Source of the DNA: Fulvimarina endophytica
GTDB taxonomy: Bacteria; Pseudomonadota; Alphaproteobacteria; Rhizobiales; Rhizobiaceae
DNA: 64,000 bases
Reading direction: 5' to 3'
Assembly (NCBI RefSeq): GCF_003403015.1
Contig: NZ_QURL01000001.1
Location: forward strand, 1 to 64,000
Shown: in pieces, positions 8,044 to 17,600 of the stretch
Layout: every line of letters starts with the position of its first letter
Numbering within the stretch: position 1 is the first letter of the stretch
Position numbers and translations under genes: made by a program
Notes under the pieces: generated by a model
Told to the model about the DNA's origin: nothing
Database searches by the model: none
Seen by the model: the letters and a program-made list of their open reading frames with translations, nothing else

Positions 8044-10712
8044 AGGCCTGCTCCGCGTTCGGAAGGCAATCGAATGACAAAAGCGGCTCCCCGTTGCTGG
8101 AGGGTATCGGCGGACCGCAACTCGACAGTGCCGCCATGCGCCTCGACAATGCCTTTCGTGATCGCGAGACCAAGCCCGGAGCTGTCCCCACCATCGGCGG
8201 CAGAGGTGCGCAGCCGCGTGAACTTCTCGAAGACGTGATCGCGGAGATCGGCCGGGACGCCGGGTCCGTCGTCGACGATCTCGATCGTGACGATGTCTGG
8301 TTCCGTCCGCGCCCGAAGCGTGACGGTCGCCTTCGCGCCCGCGTAATTCACCGCGTTGCCGACGATATTGCCGACGGCCTGGTCGAGGAGCGATGCGTCG
8401 CCGTAGGCGAGGACCGGCCCGGGCGGACGGTCTACGCGGAAGCGTTGCGGGGCGCCTCTGCGACGGGCCTGATCAACGATGCGATCAAGCATCTCGCCGA
8501 TATCGAACCAGTCCTTCGTGATCTCCAGTGCGCCAGCTTCCAGGCGCGTCATCGAGAGGAGATTGCGCACCATCTGGTCGAGATGGCGCGCTTCGTCGCG
8601 GACCTGTCCCAGAAGATCGTCCCGGACGGCAGGATCGATCCGATCCTGATACTCGATCAAGGCCGTCGAGGCGCCCAGAATGGAGGCGAGGGGGGTGCGG
8701 AAGTCGTGGCTGATCGAGGCAAGGAGGATGTTGCGCACCCTCTCGGTCTCTGCTGCCGTGCGCGCGCTGCGAACCTCCGTGGAAAGAACCGCCCTTTGGA
8801 GAGCAACGGCCGTCTGCTCGGCGAGAGCGGAGAGGAGGGCGCGAAGCTCTGCATCGAGTAAGGCGTTCGACGCGCTTTCGATACCGAGCACGCCGATGCG
8901 GGCGTCCTGGACGGCGAGCGGCAGAAAGGTCCAGCCGGCGGACGGCAGGGTCTGCGTGCCCGCGCCGGCCATCTCGCGATATTCATGCGCCCACCTTGCG
9001 GCGGTGCGCGCTGGCATGTCGAGCCGGTCGTCCGGTGGCCAGGAGGCGACGATGGAAAGATCTGCCCCCTCGGGCTGAAGGATCGTCACGGCTCGCCCCG
9101 TCGCAGCATTGATCTCGCTGGCGGCAGCTTCCGCCACGGCGCCCGCATCGGGCAGGGCCGAGAGCGTGCGGGTGAACTCGTAAAGCCGCCGGGCCGCGCG
9201 GGTGCGCCGGGCCGAGGCGCGCACCTGTTCGCGCGCCTGCCCCGCCACGGCGGATATCACGAAGGCGATGATCAGGAAGATCGTCAACGCCAGCAATTCG
9301 TGCGGGCGCGCGATGGTAAAGGTCCCGGTCGGATCCAGGAACAGGTAGTTGTAGGCGGCGAAGGAGAGGAAGGACGCAAGAACCGCAGGCCACACGCCGT
9401 AGAGCAGGGCTGGGGCCAGCACTGCGAGCAGATAGAGCATCGAGACGTTGGGCAGCGAGACGAAGCGCGCCAGGATGTTGCCCGCGAACGAGGCGGCGGC
9501 GACGAAGGCGGTCGCAGCAAGGTAGCCGGTCCATATGCCTCTCTCAGGCCACCGGAACGCCCAGGCTTCCGGGATCTCGTTCTCGGTCAGGACAAGGACG
9601 GAGACCCCGCGCGCTCGCTGCACGATGGCGTCGGCGAGGTTGCCGTCGCCCCAGGGCAGCCGGATCCACCGCGAGCGTGCCTTCCCGACGAGGATCTGCG
9701 TGATGTTCTCGAAACGGGCGAAGCGCAGCAGTTCGGCCGGAAGGTCGGACGCGACGAGGTTGTGCGTTTCGGCGCCGAGGCTCTTGGCCAGTTGCATGGT
9801 GGCATCGAGACGCGAGGCGGCGCCCTGATCGAGCGTCGCCCCGGGGCGCTCGATCGTAACCGCGAACCAGGGCGCGTCGAGAAGATCCGCGAGCCGTTTG
9901 CCTTCGCGCACCAGCCGCTCGGCCTGCGCGTTCGGGCCGACACAGACGAGCAGGCGCTCGCCGGCGGCCCATGGCCCTTCGATGGCGCTCCCCTGCATGC
10001 GCTCGACGAGATCGGAATCGACCTGCGCCGCGACCTGCCGTAGGGCGAGTTCGCGCAGCGCGGTCAGGTTCGACGGCTTGAAGAAGTTCTGCGTGGCGCG
10101 TGTGGCCGTGTCCTCGACATAGACCTTGCCCTCGGCGAGCCGCCGAATGAGTTCGTCCGACGGCAGATCGACGAGGACGATCTGGTCGGCGACCGTAAGA
10201 GTCGTATCGGGCACGGTCTCGCGCACGCGCACTCCCGTGATGCGCTGGACGACGTCGTTCAGGCTTTCCACGTGCTGGACGTTCATTGTCGTCCATACGT
10301 CGATCCCGTTTTGCAGACACTCTGCAACATCCTGCCAACGCTTCGGATGGCGCGATCCCTCGACGTTCGAGTGGGCGTATTCGTCGACGATCAGCAGCGA
10401 GGGCTGACGGGCGAGCGCTTCATCGAGATCGAGTTCGGGAACGAGCCGTCCCTTGTATGGGATGAGGCGGCGGGGGAGTACCTCGAGGTCGGCGATCATC
10501 GCCTCGGTGTCGGCACGTCCGTGCGTCTCCACGATGCCGACGAGAACGTCGCGGCCGCCGGCCCTTTCGGCCCTTGCGGCCTGAAGCATGGCGTAGGTTT
10601 TGCCAACTCCGGGGGCTGCGCCGAGAAACATACGCAGCTTGCCTCGGCCTTCTCGCTCGGCCTGGTCGAGAAGGGCGTCGGGTGAAGCACGGGGCGCGTC
10701 ATGGTCGCTCAT
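8040..10712 (-). CDS. kdpD: KdpD, potassium sensor histidine kinase
   Basis: An 890-residue membrane sensor kinase of full normal length. In order it has the N-terminal KdpD domain with Walker A GAAPGVGKT at residues 31-39 and LLIVDEYAHSN, a UspA-like domain (LLVCVGPNAQAERLVREGK), four close transmembrane helices of the DUF4118 region (about 390-490), a GAF-like domain, the HisKA box ISHDFRTPLASILGAS and a HATPase domain (NIVGNAVNYAGAKA, DDGPGVPADL, SSGLGLAITKGIVEAHGG). It reads low K+ and turgor and phosphorylates KdpE. It lies between kdpC (72-base gap) and kdpE (4-base overlap), so it belongs to the same minus-strand operon. Confidence 0.95.
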   Translation of the reverse strand: MSDHDAPRASPDALLDQAEREGRGKLRMFLGAAPGVGKTYAMLQAARAERAGGRDVLVGIVETHGRADTEAMIADLEVLPRRLIPYKGRLVPELDLDEALARQPSLLIVDEYAHSNVEGSRHPKRWQDVAECLQNGIDVWTTMNVQHVESLNDVVQRITGVRVRETVPDTTLTVADQIVLVDLPSDELIRRLAEGKVYVEDTATRATQNFFKPSNLTALRELALRQVAAQVDSDLVERMQGSAIEGPWAAGERLLVCVGPNAQAERLVREGKRLADLLDAPWFAVTIERPGATLDQGAASRLDATMQLAKSLGAETHNLVASDLPAELLRFARFENITQILVGKARSRWIRLPWGDGNLADAIVQRARGVSVLVLTENEIPEAWAFRWPERGIWTGYLAATAFVAAASFAGNILARFVSLPNVSMLYLLAVLAPALLYGVWPAVLASFLSFAAYNYLFLDPTGTFTIARPHELLALTIFLIIAFVISAVAGQAREQVRASARRTRAARRLYEFTRTLSALPDAGAVAEAAASEINAATGRAVTILQPEGADLSIVASWPPDDRLDMPARTAARWAHEYREMAGAGTQTLPSAGWTFLPLAVQDARIGVLGIESASNALLDAELRALLSALAEQTAVALQRAVLSTEVRSARTAAETERVRNILLASISHDFRTPLASILGASTALIEYQDRIDPAVRDDLLGQVRDEARHLDQMVRNLLSMTRLEAGALEITKDWFDIGEMLDRIVDQARRRGAPQRFRVDRPPGPVLAYGDASLLDQAVGNIVGNAVNYAGAKATVTLRARTEPDIVTIEIVDDGPGVPADLRDHVFEKFTRLRTSAADGGDSSGLGLAITKGIVEAHGGTVELRSADTLQQRGAAFVIRLPSERGAGL

Positions 10713-10784
10713 TGAAGATCTTCTACTGCTATTTCGTGCCTCTCAGCCATGCGAGGCAGATTCGCAACGCCGCCTGTCTGCCAG

Positions 10785-11366
10785 TTAGTTTGCGGCGGAG
10801 TTCGACGCGAGCGCATCGAGGCCGAGATTCACGCCGAGAACCAGAACACGCGGCTCGCCGAGAAGGCCGAGGGTGCGGCCGGCAGTGTTCTGCGAGATGA
10901 CCCGACGAACCTCCTGTGGGGTCAGACCACGCGCCTGCGCAATGCGGGGCACCTGGAGCTCGGCGAAGGCTGGCGAGACGTGCGGGTCGAGGCCGCTGCC
11001 GGAGGTGGTGATCGCGTCAGCCGGAAGCAGCGCGGCACCAGTCGTAGCCTTCATCGCCCGTCCATCGGTCCTCAATCGCTCGGCCAGGCGAGCACTCGTC
11101 GGAGCCAGATTGGTGCCGGACGAGGCCGAGGCGTCGTAGCCGTCACCGGCGGCCGATAGGCGCGGCTGGAGATAGTCTGCCCCCGTGAAGGACTGACCGA
11201 TCAGCGTCGAGCCGACGGCGACCCCGCCCCGGGTCACGAGGCTTCCCGATGCCTGGTCCGGGAATGCGACACCTGCGATGGCGGTCATGGCCAAGGGATA
11301 GGCAAGTCCCAGAAGGAGGGTAAAAAGAGCGAGAAGCGTTGCGGTGGCACGCAATTGCGAGAGCAT
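10785..11366 (-). CDS. kdpC: KdpC, accessory subunit of the K+-transporting ATPase
   Basis: A 193-residue KdpC with one N-terminal transmembrane helix (ATLLALFTLLLGLAYPLAMT) and a periplasmic domain. Family motifs are GSLVTRGGVAVGSTLIGQSF, YLQPRLSAAGDGYDA, SGTNLAPTS and SGLDPHVSPAFAELQ followed by VPRIAQARGL. KdpC stabilises the KdpB-KdpA complex and raises ATP affinity. It follows kdpB after a 23-base gap. Confidence 0.95.
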   Translation of the reverse strand: MLSQLRATATLLALFTLLLGLAYPLAMTAIAGVAFPDQASGSLVTRGGVAVGSTLIGQSFTGADYLQPRLSAAGDGYDASASSGTNLAPTSARLAERLRTDGRAMKATTGAALLPADAITTSGSGLDPHVSPAFAELQVPRIAQARGLTPQEVRRVISQNTAGRTLGLLGEPRVLVLGVNLGLDALASNSAAN

Positions 11367-11389
11367 GAAGATAGTCCTTGCGAAGAAGC

Positions 11390-13444
11390 TCAGGCGAGAC
11401 CGAGAACGGAAACCACGACGTCGATCAGCTTGATGCCGATGAACGGCACGAGAATGCCGCCGAGACCGTAGACGAGGAGATTGCGACGCAGCACGGTCGC
11501 GGCATCGAGGGCGCGATAGGGCACGCCGGTAAGCGCCAGCGGAATGAGCGCCACGATCACCAGAGCGTTGAAGATGACCGCCGACAGGATCGCGCTTTGC
11601 GGCGTCGACAGACCCATGACGTTCAGGACGCCGAGTTCGGGGATCGCCGCGATGAAGAGAGCCGGGATGATCGCGAAGTACTTCGCGACATCGTTGGCGA
11701 TCGAGAAGGTCGTCAGGCTTCCTCGCGTCATCAGGAGCTGCTTGCCGATGCCGACGATCTCGATGAGCTTGGTCGGATCGCTGTCGAGGTCCACCATGTT
11801 GCCGGCCTCGCGCGCTGCCTGCGTGCCGGTCTGCATGGCGACGCCGACATCGGCCTGGGCGAGGGCCGGCGCATCATTGGTGCCGTCTCCGCACATGGCG
11901 ACGAGGCGGCCCTGGCGCTGCTCGTTGCGGATGTAGTTCAATTTGTCCTGCGGGGTGGCTTCGGCAATGAAGTCGTCGACGCCGGCCTCCGACGCGATGG
12001 CCGCGGCCGTCACCGGGTTGTCGCCCGTCACCATCACCGTGCGGATGCCCATGCGCCGCAGCTCGGCAAAGCGCTCCTTGATGTCGGGCTTCACGACGTC
12101 CTTCAAATGGATGACCCCGATGAAGCGGCCGTTTTCGGCAAGGCCGAGAGGCGTACCACCGCTCCTCGCGATAAGCTCCACCGCCTGTGTGAACGCTCGA
12201 GGCTCCGCGACCTCGCGGCCTGCCGTCTCGCGCACGAACTTCCGAATGGCGTCGATCGAACCCTTGCGGATCGTCTTCGACGTAAGGTCGACACCCGACA
12301 GGCGCGTCGCGGCCGAGAAGGGAATGAAGGTCGCGTCCGGCCGAGGCGCATCCGGCAGGACGATGCCGAAGCGATCGCGCGCGAGGACAAGGATCGAACG
12401 TCCCTCGGCGGTCTCGTCTGCCAGCGAGGCCGCCACGGCAATCTCGGCCATCTCGGCGGCACTCATGCCTCCGACCGCGACGAACTCCGATGCCATGCGG
12501 TTGCCGAAAGTGATCGTGCCGGTCTTGTCGAGGAGAAGCGTATCGACGTCGCCGGAGGCCTCCACGGCCTTGCCGGACATTGCGAGGACGTTATGCCGGA
12601 TCAGACGATCCATGCCTGCGATCCCGATCGCCGACAGGAGCCCTCCGATGGTCGTCGGAATCAATGTGACGAGAAGCGCGACGAGGATCGGCACCGAGAC
12701 CGCGGCGCCGGCATAGGCCGACAGGCCCGTGAGCGTCACCACGGCAATGAGGAAGATCAACGTCATTCCCACCAGGAGAATGGTCAGCGCGAGTTCGTTC
12801 GGCGTCTTCTGTCGCTCGGCTCCTTCCACGAGAGCGATCATCCGATCGAGGAAGGATGAGCCGGGCGCCGCGGTGATGCGCACGATGAGCCAGTCGGAGA
12901 CGACGGTGGTGCCGCCGGTGACGGCCGAGCGGTCGCCGCCGGCCTCCCGGATCACGGGCGCGGACTCGCCTGTCACCGCTGCCTCGTTGACGGAGGCAAT
13001 GCCCTCGACGATGTCGCCATCGCCGGGCACGAGGTCTCCCGTCTCGACCAGAACATGGTCGCCGATCTTCAAGTCCAGGGCGGAGACTGGCCGCACACTG
13101 GAACGGTCCGTCCGGTTCGCCAAGCGCTTGGCGACGGTATCGGTTCGGGCCTGGCGAAGCGAGGCTGCCTGCGCCCGGCCGCGTCCCTCCGCAATGGCCT
13201 CGGCGAAGTTTGCGAACAGCACCGTGAACCAGAGCCAGGCCGTGATCTGGCCCGTGAAGAGAAGCGGATTGCCCGCGATAAGATCGCGCACGAACAGGAT
13301 CGTGACGACCGCGGCAACGATCTCGGTGACGAAGATCACCGGGTTGCGCATGAGAGCTGCGGGATTGAGCTTCTTGAAAGCATCGACCGTCGCCCGCCCG
13401 ACGAGGTCGGGCCGAAAGGTAGACGTTGTGGCCTTGGCAGCCAT
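11390..13444 (-). CDS. kdpB: KdpB, ATP-hydrolysing P-type ATPase subunit
   Basis: A 684-residue P-type ATPase. The phosphorylation site is [13 protein letters not shown], the actuator motif is [17 protein letters not shown], and the hinge motif is [18 protein letters not shown]. Several transmembrane helices lie near residues 30-85, 215-275 and at the C-terminus. It hydrolyses ATP to drive high-affinity K+ uptake through KdpA. Length and motif order are normal, and no defect was seen. It follows kdpA after 92 bases. Confidence 0.96.
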   Translation of the reverse strand: MAAKATTSTFRPDLVGRATVDAFKKLNPAALMRNPVIFVTEIVAAVVTILFVRDLIAGNPLLFTGQITAWLWFTVLFANFAEAIAEGRGRAQAASLRQARTDTVAKRLANRTDRSSVRPVSALDLKIGDHVLVETGDLVPGDGDIVEGIASVNEAAVTGESAPVIREAGGDRSAVTGGTTVVSDWLIVRITAAPGSSFLDRMIALVEGAERQKTPNELALTILLVGMTLIFLIAVVTLTGLSAYAGAAVSVPILVALLVTLIPTTIGGLLSAIGIAGMDRLIRHNVLAMSGKAVEASGDVDTLLLDKTGTITFGNRMASEFVAVGGMSAAEMAEIAVAASLADETAEGRSILVLARDRFGIVLPDAPRPDATFIPFSAATRLSGVDLTSKTIRKGSIDAIRKFVRETAGREVAEPRAFTQAVELIARSGGTPLGLAENGRFIGVIHLKDVVKPDIKERFAELRRMGIRTVMVTGDNPVTAAAIASEAGVDDFIAEATPQDKLNYIRNEQRQGRLVAMCGDGTNDAPALAQADVGVAMQTGTQAAREAGNMVDLDSDPTKLIEIVGIGKQLLMTRGSLTTFSIANDVAKYFAIIPALFIAAIPELGVLNVMGLSTPQSAILSAVIFNALVIVALIPLALTGVPYRALDAATVLRRNLLVYGLGGILVPFIGIKLIDVVVSVLGLA

Positions 13445-13536
13445 TGAGGGGATTCCTTATGGTCGTGTCCACGAGGGACCGAAGGAGACTGAAGACGGAT
13501 TGAAGGAGCGCCTCCCGGGAGAGGCGTCCCCGGTCG

Positions 13537-15246
13537 TCAGAAGGTCTTGCCGCCGAGCATCTGCACCTGTTCGGCGATGGGGCCGAGGGCGAGCGCTGGG
13601 AAGAACTGTAGGCCGCCGAGGATCACGATGATGCCGGCGAGAAGCCCGGCGAAGAGAGGGCCGTGGGTCGGGAACGTGCCCGCCGAGGGCGCAAGCTTCG
13701 TCTTGGCAACGAGCGAACCTGCGATCGCCATCATCGGCACGATATAGGCGAAGCGGCCCAGCAGCATCGCGAGCCCCAGCGTGGTGTTCCACCAAGGCGA
13801 GTTGGCCGAGAGGCCGCCGAAGGCCGAACCATTGTTCCCCGTCGCCGACGAATAGGCGTAGTAGATCTCCGAGAGGCCGTGCGGCCCGGCGTTCCCGAGC
13901 CCCGACAGCGCAGATGGAAGGACGGCGGAAAGCGCCGAAAATCCGAGGATCGCGGCGGGAAGGATCAGAATGGCGAGGATCGCCATCTTCATCTCTTTCG
14001 CCTCGATCTTCTTGCCGAGATATTCCGGCGTGCGACCGACCATCAGCCCGGCCACGAAGACCGTTATGATTGCGATCAGGAGCATGCCGTACAGGCCGGC
14101 GCCGACACCGCCCGGCAGGATTTCGCCGAGCATGATCAGCACCATCGGCACCATGCCGCCGAGCGGGGTGAAGGAGCCGTGCATCGAGTTGACAGCACCG
14201 TCCGACAGACCCGTGGTGACGGCCGCGAACATGGCGGAGGCGGCGAGGCCGAAGCGGACCTCCTTGCCTTCCATATTGCCGCCGGCGGGATCGAGGCCGG
14301 CCGAGGCGAGGATGGGGGTGCCGGCCGCTTCCGCCCAGTAGGCGACGCCGATGCCCGCGATGAGCAGAAGCGCCATGACCGAAAGAATCGCGACCGCCTG
14401 TCGCTTGTCGCCGATCAGTCGCCCGAAGGCGAAGACGAGCGCGACCGAGACGACAAGCATCTGCCATATCGTCAGGGCATTCGAGAGCGGCGACGGGTTT
14501 TCGTAAGGATGCGCGGCGTTGACGTTGAAGAACCCACCGCCATTGGTGCCGATCTGCTTGATCGCGATCTGCGAGGCGACCGGACCAAGTGCCAATGTCT
14601 GCTCGTCGCCTTCCAGCGTTTGGACCGTCGCCGAAGCCTCGAGCGTTTGCGGCGTGCCCATCGCGACCTGCGCAAGACCCGTCACGACCGCCAACGGCAG
14701 GAGAACGTAGAGGGTCGCCCGAATAACGTCCGTGAAGAAGTTGCCGACGGTCTGCGCTCCGGAGCGCGCGAAAGCGCGCACCAGTGCGACCGCGAGCGCG
14801 ATGCCAGTCGCCGCCGAAAGGAAGTTCTGCACCGTGAGCCCGGCCATCTGGCTGAGATGGCTCATCGTGGTTTCGCCGCCATAGGCCTGCCAGTTCGTGT
14901 TCGTCACGAAGGAGACGGCAGTGTTGAAGGCAAGATCCGGCGAGAGCCCCGCGAACCCTTGCGGGTTCAACGGCAGCAGGCCTTGGCCTCGGAGAAGCAG
15001 ATAAAGGAACAGGAAGCCGGCCGCATTGAAGGCGAGCATCGCCAGTGTGTAGCCGAGCCAGCTCTGCTCCTTTCCGGGGTCGATTCCGGCAAGGCGATGG
15101 AAGCTGCGCTCGACGGGGCCGAGCATGGGCGTCAAGACGTTGCGCTCGCCTCGAAAAACCTTCGACATGAAGGCGCCGAGCGGCATGGCGAAAGCGACGA
15201 CTGCCGCGAGAATGACAAGGATTTGCAGCCAGCCGACGACGGTCAT
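13537..15246 (-). CDS. kdpA: KdpA, K+-binding channel-like subunit
   Basis: A 569-residue, very hydrophobic membrane protein related to the K+ channel superfamily, with about ten helices. Recognisable parts are [37 protein letters not shown] (first selectivity-filter region), [20 protein letters not shown] (filter segment with TNGGG) and [13 protein letters not shown]. It conducts K+ towards the site opened by KdpB. A long open frame exists on the opposite strand across most of this gene but carries no motif. kdpF ends 28 bases upstream. Confidence 0.96.
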   Translation of the reverse strand: MTVVGWLQILVILAAVVAFAMPLGAFMSKVFRGERNVLTPMLGPVERSFHRLAGIDPGKEQSWLGYTLAMLAFNAAGFLFLYLLLRGQGLLPLNPQGFAGLSPDLAFNTAVSFVTNTNWQAYGGETTMSHLSQMAGLTVQNFLSAATGIALAVALVRAFARSGAQTVGNFFTDVIRATLYVLLPLAVVTGLAQVAMGTPQTLEASATVQTLEGDEQTLALGPVASQIAIKQIGTNGGGFFNVNAAHPYENPSPLSNALTIWQMLVVSVALVFAFGRLIGDKRQAVAILSVMALLLIAGIGVAYWAEAAGTPILASAGLDPAGGNMEGKEVRFGLAASAMFAAVTTGLSDGAVNSMHGSFTPLGGMVPMVLIMLGEILPGGVGAGLYGMLLIAIITVFVAGLMVGRTPEYLGKKIEAKEMKMAILAILILPAAILGFSALSAVLPSALSGLGNAGPHGLSEIYYAYSSATGNNGSAFGGLSANSPWWNTTLGLAMLLGRFAYIVPMMAIAGSLVAKTKLAPSAGTFPTHGPLFAGLLAGIIVILGGLQFFPALALGPIAEQVQMLGGKTF

Positions 15247-15274
15247 GGCGGACGCCTTTCAGGTTGGGAAGGAT

Positions 15275-15361
15275 TCAGAACCGCTCCGGTCGCACGAGGG
15301 CGAAAACCAGATAGCCGGCGATGGCAAGCGCGACGGTGCCGCCGAGGAGGAGGTCGAACAT
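15275..15361 (-). CDS. kdpF: KdpF, small stabilising subunit
   Basis: A 28-residue single-helix membrane peptide beginning MFDLLLGGTVALAIAG and ending ALVRPERF, matching KdpF in length, hydrophobicity and position just before kdpA. In E. coli it stabilises the KdpABC complex and binds lipid. The ATG lies 2 bases after the stop of the preceding mini-ORF, so translation is probably coupled. It is shorter than usual gene-calling cut-offs. Confidence 0.85.
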   Translation of the reverse strand: MFDLLLGGTVALAIAGYLVFALVRPERF

Positions 15362-15363
15362 CG

Positions 15364-15447
15364 TCAGGCCCGTCCGGCCCAGCGCGCGTATGCGGCCATC
15401 AGAACGAAGAAGCCCAGCCCCACGGCCAGATATAGAAGATCGAACAC
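15364..15447 (-). CDS. Small membrane protein at the head of the kdp operon (27 aa)
   Basis: A 27-residue frame starting at a GTG (MFDLLYLAVGLGFFVLMAAY) and ending RWAGRA. It is preceded by a near-perfect Shine-Dalgarno, AAAGGAGGG, the strongest in the operon, and is followed 2 bases later by kdpF. The protein is one transmembrane helix with a short basic tail. Similar mini-ORFs precede kdpF in other alphaproteobacterial kdp operons as I recall, but I know of no assigned function. Its position suggests a further Kdp accessory peptide or a translational leader. Confidence 0.7.
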   Translation of the reverse strand: MFDLLYLAVGLGFFVLMAAYARWAGRA

Positions 15448-15514
15448 GAGCGAGCCCTCCTTTCGGGATCGCCCCTCAAGTGAACCCGATCGGCATAAAG
15501 GCGCCATACGAATT

Positions 15515-15528
15515 TTCAGATATCTGAA
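15515..15528. promoter_or_regulatory. Perfect 14-bp palindrome upstream of the kdp operon
   Basis: TTCAGATATCTGAA is a perfect dyad 68 bases before the first kdp start codon, in a locally AT-rich patch. Its place suggests a KdpE or other regulator operator near the kdp promoter. It does not resemble the E. coli KdpE site, so the assignment is by position only. Confidence 0.4.
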
Positions 15529-15853
15529 TGAACGGCGCTAACGACTCGCGGGTGGGTCATGATCATCTCGGTCGCCATGTCTGCTTTCGGTCCGAAACTC
15601 CGAGGCCGCGAATGACGAAGAAGGGTCGGAAGCCGATCGGCAGCTTTTCAATCCGCTTGTTCAGAAGCAGACGGTCTCTTTTCGGCCCAGAGTAATGGTC
15701 GAAGCATAATGCGGGCGACCCTATCAGAGGTGGGCTAACCGTTAACCACGTTTCCAATTTCGCAAGCGCTGACGCCTTGCGATCGGTGGTTGAGGACGTC
15801 AGGTTATCGGCAGGCAGCGGAACATCGGGTCATCCGCGGCTTTTGAAGCAAAC
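15529..15853. other. Intergenic between kdp promoter and the accessory block
   Basis: No gene is supported. The stretch 15616-15690 shares short words with 7190-7270 (GATCGGCAGC, TTTTCGGCC) and may be a decayed intergenic repeat. Overlapping minus-strand frames here give Arg/Ser-rich translations without motifs. Confidence 0.4.
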
Positions 15854-15889
15854 GGCCCCCGACGGTGCTGGTAACACCGGACGAGGGCC
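15854..15889 (+). ncRNA. Two-part stem-loop leader upstream of a mini-ORF
   Basis: GGCCC and GGGCC form the outer stem and CGGTG and CACCG the inner stem, with short internal loops and a 7-base apical loop (CTGGTAA). It ends 32 bases before the ATG of a 33-codon frame that has its own ribosome binding site. The arrangement looks like a leader or attenuator rather than a terminator, because there is no T-run. Function is unknown. Confidence 0.4.
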
Positions 15890-15921
15890 TGACCCAGAAC
15901 CTGTACGAGAGGTCCCAGGCT

Positions 15922-16023
15922 ATGACGAGCCATATCCGCTTCGTCCCTTCGTGGAAAGTTGTAACGAACACGCGCATCGGTCTCCGCCGAATAGCGCGCA
16001 CTTGCGCCGTTTCGTTCGCCTGA
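15922..16023 (+). CDS. Mini-ORF, 33 aa, unknown
   Basis: A 33-codon frame beginning MTSHIRFVPSWKVVTNTRIG and ending RTCAVSFA. GAGAGG lies 11 bases before the ATG and the stem-loop 15854-15889 lies just upstream, which together make translation plausible. The peptide is basic with no membrane helix. It may be a leader peptide for the downstream operon that starts at 16280, or a small DNA- or RNA-binding protein. Not recognised. Confidence 0.4.
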   Translation: MTSHIRFVPSWKVVTNTRIGLRRIARTCAVSFA

Positions 16024-16279
16024 TCGATCCGATCGGCCCGAACGGCTGACTGGCGAAGACCGCCTTTCGTGGCGCGCTTCGTCTCGTTCACATTTCCAGC
16101 TTTTACTGAGACGACCCGCACCGTTCGCTGACGACGAGGCTCGCGACTTGCGAGAGCGCACCGCGCGATCGAGCGTGACGTCCATACTGCCCCATCCGCT
16201 CTTGGAACGGTCCGCCGTTCGAATGTCGGTCTAGGCAGGATGCATGGCGTCGGTCGTCCCTCATCGAAGGGATTCCCCT

Positions 16280-17437
16280 ATGAACCCATCCACTCATTAC
16301 GCCTCGCGGCGTCGCCAATTGCGAAGCTCTACCGCTTCGTCTGCCGATGTTGGCAGCGGCCGCACCGCCACCGTCGCCTCCGATCCTGCCGAAGTCAAAC
16401 CGCGTTTTGCTCCCGCCGAGCATCGAGACGCGGTTGATCTCAACGGTGCCGCCGCATCTACGCGGGCCGCATCCGGTTCACACCGTTCGAACGGGGCGTC
16501 GGCACCTGCGGTCCTGCCACGCTCCTATCCCTGCCGCCTTGATCCCGGCGCCATCGCAGCCGAACTCGAGCCGTTCGTCGAGAAGGCAGTCGCACAGGTT
16601 GCGGCCGCCGTACCGAGCCCGGACGCGATCCTCGGTCGCTACATCGCCGTCGCAGCCCTCATCCGCTCGGTCTCGTTCCACGAGGGCAAATTGCTGGAAG
16701 ACGCGATGATCGCGATCGGCGTGGCAAATCCCGATCTCGTTGTCCTTGGTAGCGGCGTCCGGCTTCCGGTGACGGCCGCCGCCCTCGAGGCGGTCGCGCA
16801 TAACAGATCGGGTGCACTTGTCGGACTGTCGTTCGATGCGGATGCAAAGGCGAAGTCGACCTATACGCCGGACCTCGTCACCGTGAACCGCCGCTATCGC
16901 TCGGCGCTTGTCATCGACGTGAAGCGCTCGCTCGCCTCCTATCTCGACACGCACCGTTTGAGTGAACTGAGAACCCGAATGCTGGCGGCCTCTCTGATCC
17001 TGCCGGACTGGCTCTACAAGGAGCGCAAGCGGCTTGCCGTCGACAGCGTCGGGATCGCCATCGTCGACGGGTCGAGCGGAACAAGCGACCACGGCTCGGG
17101 CCTCTGGAGCCTCAGCGAGATCGACGATCTTCTGGAGATCGAGGGGGCAGCTGCCGCGATCATCGCCATGCGGGCGCGGTTTGCGGACCGGGTGCAGGCT
17201 CTGATCAAGGACGAGATCCTGCGGCTCGCTCCTCCGCCATCTGCGTCATCGTCGGGCGAGTGTGCGGCCTGCGCCAAGGCCGCATCCGCACAGGACTTCG
17301 GCGACCCTGACCCAGATCATGTCACCGACGATGCGTCCGGTCCTGGAAATCATTTCCAGACTGCCTCGGACGCCGTGTTCGACGGAGCCGGACGACCGAT
17401 ACGTTTCGGCTTTGCGCGCGGGCGTCTCCACGCCTGA
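16280..17437 (+). CDS. Unknown protein with a PD-(D/E)XK-like nuclease signature
   Basis: A 385-residue protein of no family I can name. The first 80 residues are low-complexity Ser/Ala/Arg. The middle contains TPDLVTVNRR and then SALVIDVKRSLASYLDTHRL: Asp198, Asp213 and Lys215 fit the PD-x(n)-(D/E)xK pattern of restriction-endonuclease-like folds, with hydrophobic strands placed as expected. The C-terminal 70 residues are again low complexity. I start at 16280, where GAAGG precedes the ATG, rather than at 16244. It heads a group of plus-strand genes ending in the FtsH-like protease. A perfect 17-bp palindrome lies inside its 3' end. The nuclease role is inferred from the motif only. Confidence 0.6.
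   Translation: MNPSTHYASRRRQLRSSTASSADVGSGRTATVASDPAEVKPRFAPAEHRDAVDLNGAAASTRAASGSHRSNGASAPAVLPRSYPCRLDPGAIAAELEPFVEKAVAQVAAAVPSPDAILGRYIAVAALIRSVSFHEGKLLEDAMIAIGVANPDLVVLGSGVRLPVTAAALEAVAHNRSGALVGLSFDADAKAKSTYTPDLVTVNRRYRSALVIDVKRSLASYLDTHRLSELRTRMLAASLILPDWLYKERKRLAVDSVGIAIVDGSSGTSDHGSGLWSLSEIDDLLEIEGAAAAIIAMRARFADRVQALIKDEILRLAPPPSASSSGECAACAKAASAQDFGDPDPDHVTDDASGPGNHFQTASDAVFDGAGRPIRFGFARGRLHA
17343..17359. repeat. GGAAATSATTTCC palindrome, copy 2 (inside a coding region)
   Basis: CTGGAAATCATTTCCAG is a perfect 17-bp palindrome around a central C. It lies within the 3' coding part of the PD-(D/E)XK-like gene, where it encodes the end of GPGNHFQ. Confidence 0.8.
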
Positions 17438-17449
17438 GCGCGAGGCCCG

Positions 17450-17479
17450 CTCGAGCGCTGAAGCAGCTTCACGCTTGAG
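17450..17479 (+). terminator. Stem-loop after the PD-(D/E)XK-like gene
   Basis: CTCGAGCGCTGAAG pairs with CTTCACGCTTGAG with one mismatch and one bulged base, leaving a 3-base loop, 12 bases after the stop. There is no T-run. It may terminate partially or protect the mRNA 3' end; the next gene begins 120 bases on. Confidence 0.5.
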
Positions 17480-17600
17480 AACCTGACGGTCCGACGCGCG
17501 TCGGCGCGCCCCTCATCCACTCCACAGAACCTGTTCACTCCATCGAACGCGCAGTCTCGCCGATCTTCGGATCGGATGCCGGACGCGCGAAGGATCCCCC

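Noticed and set aside
11378..12859. 493-codon open frame on the plus strand
   Set aside because: Antisense shadow of kdpB, which has all P-type ATPase motifs.
13663..15435. 590-codon open frame on the plus strand
   Set aside because: It is antisense to kdpA and kdpF; the translation is Arg/Asp/His-rich without motifs.
15799..16185. Overlapping minus-strand ORFs of about 105-128 codons
   Set aside because: Ser/Arg-rich translations without motifs in two frames at once; they run opposite to the stem-loop and mini-ORF, which have better support.
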